This document shows, piece after piece, positions 60,178 through 64,000 of a stretch of 64,000 nt of DNA. The position numbers and the translations under genes were made by a program. Location: contig OX359284.1 in the NCBI GenBank assembly GCA_947179155.2, forward strand, positions 13,518,432-13,582,431, read 5' to 3'. The notes below the pieces were generated by a model. That model worked only from the letters and a program-made list of their open reading frames with translations. It made no database searches and was not told where the DNA came from. The number at the start of each line of letters is the position of its first letter. The first letter of the stretch is position 1. The stretch comes from Hedera helix (Eukaryota > Streptophyta > Magnoliopsida > Apiales > Araliaceae).

Positions 60178-60771
60178 TGTTGGTTTGTAATATTCATAGT
60201 CGCAATCAAATTACACAAAATAGCGGAAGCATGGTAAAATTAAATTTAAAATTTTACAAACCATAATCCAGGATCGACCTATATGCGCAACTATTAATTA
60301 ATAAAGAAGAAGTTAGAGATATACCCTTGTAGAACTCAAAACTTCAACGGGTACAAGTTCACCTCCAAATCCTTCGCGTTCCCCTTGAATTTCACCAATT
60401 GAATTCCAATGATCAATGTTAGTCACCCAAGTGTTTGGCCTCTAGAAGTGATCTACCAAGGAATAACAATAATTCAAGAAGTGGGTGATGGCAAACCCTA
60501 GTTTTCTCTCTCTAGAGAATATGTGAGTACTCTCCCAAAAACTTATGGAAGTGTATGTGTGTAACCTTAATACATAATAAAACTTCTCTTATTTATAGAT
60601 TTAGTAAACATTCCTAACACCTTTAGGAATAGGATTTTTAATTAAACTCATAATCTAATTAGGAACTTAATTGATTTAATATAATAATTATAATTCCTAA
60701 ACTATTTAGGAACTTAATTATTAATTATGAGAGTACTCTTATTAATTAATTCCTAAACCATTTAGGAACTA

Positions 60772-60807
<36 letters not shown>

Positions 60808-62009
60808 CCTCTTATTAATTTATAATTAGTATTTTCAAAATACTAATAAATATTAAGCTATTTAATTTATTCTATCCACATAGTATAAATTAAATATACT
60901 TAATTCATTATTATAATTATGTCATTTACTTCTTAAATAATTATTTTCCTTTTGCGGTGTGACCCTTTAGGTTCTCCATATTAAACCGGTTATAGAATAA
61001 ATTAAATAGAACTGTTCTAATCTTATTTATATAAATAAATTAAACTATTTAATTTATTTAAATAAATAATATTTATTCCATAATAAGGGTAAGCCCCCTT
61101 AGCGATCAACGACTTTCCAGATAATATAGATTTCAACATTTAATCACAAAACAACCCATTCAGCGAATAGTTACCGTACAATTCAATCCTTCTACCTCAC
61201 AATGTCCCAATCAAATATAAGACATGGTATTACTGTCAAGTCTTATTTTATTTGATTATATGCATTTCGATCCTTAAATGAATAACTCTAATTAATGTAA
61301 ATTAGAAACTACTTTCTAATTTTCATTCTGCCTTGGCCAAAGACTACTGAGTTGTCATTTATCGAATCGCATAGGATATTCCCTTCTTTTACTAGAAGTG
61401 GTAGATTCTTTGTTGATCATTCACCTATCTCCATGTATGACTTATTATATCCAATCATACCCTTTGATACACCCTAAAGGTTTTAAGGAATATGTCAAAA
61501 TATAATTCATCATACACAAGATACTATGATGATCTCAAGTCCAAGGATCACTTGTACTACTAGCACAAAAGGAACTCCTATTGACAGGCAAGTAAGACTC
61601 CATTCGGTGTTCCTTGAGCGAGTCACGTTTAATGAACTTATTCTCTAATAAGCACCTACATACTTGCTTTAGTGTCTCTACACAAATGATTATGAGATCA
61701 ATCATCATATTCATAAGAACAAGCATAGTATGTACTAATCTATCCGGATTCACTAATCCCCATTTTAGTGATCCAACGATTAGGAACAATTTTAGTTTTG
61801 AGCTATCTTGAATTTAGATCTCATTAGCATGATCCTCATCATGGTTCTAAAAGCATTGCTCGAAAACTATGGGTTTATCCATTTGATTAATTCTAGTAAT
61901 TAATCATGAATAAAGAAATGCCTTGATACTTTTATTAATAAATGAACAAGATTACAAAGTATATGTTTATCACATCAAATGTGATTGGCTTGAGGGCATA
62001 CTACTTTTA
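60178..62009 (-). repeat. 5' LTR of the Copia element
   Basis: TGTTGG to TTTTA, 1832 bp; the terminal CA has become TA. TATA-like CTATAAATAA is at 60589-60598. An AAT run at 60772-60803 is uninterrupted here. Confidence 0.96.
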
Positions 62010-62014
62010 GTATA

Positions 62015-62904
62015 CTGGCATGTTTGTACGCTTACTATGAACTTATATAACAAATAAGTTTAACACATAATTCACATAATTCGATATACTAACATAATCC
62101 CTACGTAAACACACTTAGGTTAATGATTTAATAACTTATGAGTATTCATCCTAAGTATTAAACACTTAAGGAACCTTTAAACAATTTAATCTAATTATTG
62201 AATTGGTGAGTTATTAAGTAAGCTATATTTAATTAACTCTTATTTATTTAATTACCATTTGATCTTAATTACATAGTAATTAATTAACTACATTTAGTTA
62301 TTATTTAATTATAAATAATAACTAATTAGTCTAACATAAGTAATTAGTTTAGTTATTTTAATGCTTCTTAAGATTAATTAGATAATAATTAATTATTTAA
62401 TTTTATTATAATCTTCTTTAATTATTATTTAATTTTAATTAAATAATAATTAATTAATTAACCTTACATCTCTTTCATTAATATTAATTAAATAGTAATG
62501 AATTACCTAATTATCCTTATTTATTATTTAATATAAATAAATAATAAATATTTAAATTATTAACTTTATTTATCTTTAGTTATTATTTAATGGTTAATTA
62601 AATGACAATTAATTAAAAGATAAATCTTATTTATTTTGAATTGTCATTGATAACCAAAATCAAAAGTTTTATGTTCTCCTATCGTCGGGTGAATAGTCAC
62701 TCAACGATTTGTAAAAACTGCTAAGGCAGACTTACTATACGAATCAAATGGTTTGTCTCAACAATTTAGTCGACGATCAAAAGCAGTTATACGACCGGAG
62801 TGATCTCACCTACGATCACTCTGTAATGGCCGAGACCTGGCCGAGGCTACACTACGATAGCCGAAGGCTTTGGCCGAGGCTACACTACAATAGTCGAAGG
62901 CTTT
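62015..62904 (-). repeat. LTR X piece right of Copia, with 33-bp tandem repeat
   Basis: It resumes LTR X after the Copia element. It becomes a TTAATTA-rich stretch (62160-62640) that lacks the regular palindrome unit. A short repeat at 62833-62903 has GGCCGAGGCTACACTACRAT followed by AGYCGAAGGCTTT twice. No gene. Confidence 0.65.
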
Positions 62905-64000
62905 TGTAACGACCCCGAAATTCGACCCATCTTATTACCTTAAATTTTATATTTATTATTCATTATTTTTCTTACGTCCAAATTTCGGTCCGTTAATAAA
63001 TCTTTAATCACCTTAATTGATCCATTAATTGATTTTAAAATCATCAATTATCAAAATTCTCGTATAATTTTTTTTTCTTCTCAATCATTGTATTAAAGTA
63101 TTTGGATATTTAAAATCCTTACATTTCGATCCTAGTCCCTGGATCGCAACCTTTACTTTTTCTTTCTATACCATTATCGTAAAGCTCAATAAAGCTTAAC
63201 ATTCAAAATTTAATATGGTTCACAACCGTACAATTATTCCTTGATTCATAATCTTTAATTAGATATGTAATAATCTTTATCATAATAATCATCTTGAACA
63301 ATCACCGTTCATAATTTAACTCTATTCGTCCTATCAAGATCCCACATATATGTACAAACAAAATATTAATGTAACCTTGACAAATTATCCACATTGAATT
63401 ATAACATCAACATTTCATATTAATGTTCACAACCTTTTAGGAAAATCCGTCTCTATATAATCTGATATTCTTGAAATTCATTTCTTTCCTGCAAAAATGT
63501 TTATTAAGCAAGTAATGAGCACAACGGCTCAGCAAGTTCAACAGTTTATGTTTCACGTAGCACATAGCTTAACATGCTCTGTGTGTGTCATACATTACGT
63601 GTTGTGCTTCTACTTGAGAAATATATCTCATATATATATTCATATCGTTGCACAAAGCACACATTGTGGTCATATTAATCACCTATCACATAGCACATAA
63701 TTTGTATGCATTTAGAACAAGAATTACATAGTTTTAACATATCATAACAATTAAACATTTAACATAAAAGTACTGAAGAACTTGCTTGTATGTCCATTTA
63801 ATTAATTGATAGCTTAAAAAACCTCTCTCGATCAACCTATGATCATAAAATAATCAAATAATAATTATTCATCTCTTTATGATATTAATTTACTTAATTA
63901 ATATCATCTCTGGGCCAATTATTAATTTATATGGTTAATTATATTAACCTCGTCCCTTAATATAACTTAATATCAACTCCTTCATTTTGGACAACCCAGC
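62905..64000 (-). repeat. LTR Y, left end of another gypsy-type LTR, cut by window edge
   Basis: It begins TGTAACGACCCC at 62905, the same kind of start as the other gypsy LTRs, and has the conserved GCAAG hairpin at 63508-63538 (TGAGC, loop ACAACG, GCTCA, GCAAG). The element it belongs to cannot be told. Open frames inside it are not genes. Confidence 0.75.

Larger units (their letters stand above)
52681..62014 (-). mobile_element. Copia element with intact LTRs and dead coding region
   Basis: LTRs are 52686-54517 and 60178-62009, each exactly 1832 bp, with perfect TSD GTATA (52681-52685, 62010-62014). The minus-strand order is 5' LTR, primer site, long leader, gag, protease, integrase, RT, RNase H, polypurine tract, 3' LTR, which is the Copia order. 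About 1.8-kb LTRs and the Gag knuckle suggest the Angela/Tork group; that is inference. I count about 52 mismatches and no indel between the LTRs (2.8%), yet the internal ORFs are full of stops and lost active-site residues. Confidence 0.95.

Overview
The window looks like heterochromatic, repeat-filled DNA from a flowering plant, probably a eudicot. The host cannot be named from the sequence. It is AT-rich and built almost entirely of LTR retrotransposons. I find no intact cellular gene and no rRNA, tRNA or CRISPR feature. Every element whose orientation can be read lies on the minus strand.

Layout, left to right. (1) 1-381 is the right end of a Copia LTR. (2) 553-13104 is element 1, a Ty3/gypsy chromovirus (Tekay/Del-like) with 3.3-kb LTRs and a decayed gag-pol. 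(3) 13105-14218 holds TA and ATT microsatellites and the leader remnant of a third Ty3/gypsy element (element 0). (4) The 5' LTR of element 0 starts at 14219 and ends at 52008, and two whole elements split it into three pieces (14219-15796, 38299-38913, 49903-52008). (5) 15797-38298 is element 2, another Tekay-like chromovirus with TSD TTAAC. Two related solo LTRs with perfect TSDs interrupt it: 20245-24712 in the integrase and 27320-30995 in the protease. (6) 38914-49902 is element 3, a Tat/Ogre-like element with an Arg-tRNA-type primer site, a gag, no recognisable pol, and a 3' region full of tandem repeats. (7) 52009-62904 is a diverged gypsy-type LTR piece into which a Copia element (52686-62009, TSD GTATA, 1832-bp LTRs) inserted. 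(8) 62905-64000 is the start of a further LTR, cut by the window edge.

Coding capacity is that of autonomous retrotransposons (gag, protease, RT-RNase H, integrase, chromodomain) but all copies are broken. The longest open frame, 676 codons at 25016-27046, has an Asn in place of the first catalytic Asp of RT. Elements 1 and 2 also share an extra acidic, coiled-coil ORF between the primer-binding site and gag.

The most interesting signals are not genes. They lie in the part of the LTRs downstream of the TATA box, which would be transcribed as leader RNA: (a) a short hairpin flanked by GCAAG repeats, recurring in LTRs of several families with changing loops; (b) three consecutive ~67-nt stem-loops in element 2 with a compensatory base-pair change; (c) arrays of ~39-bp AT-only palindromes shared by otherwise different LTRs; (d) a very recent 751-bp tandem triplication. 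All boundaries and mismatch counts were made by eye.
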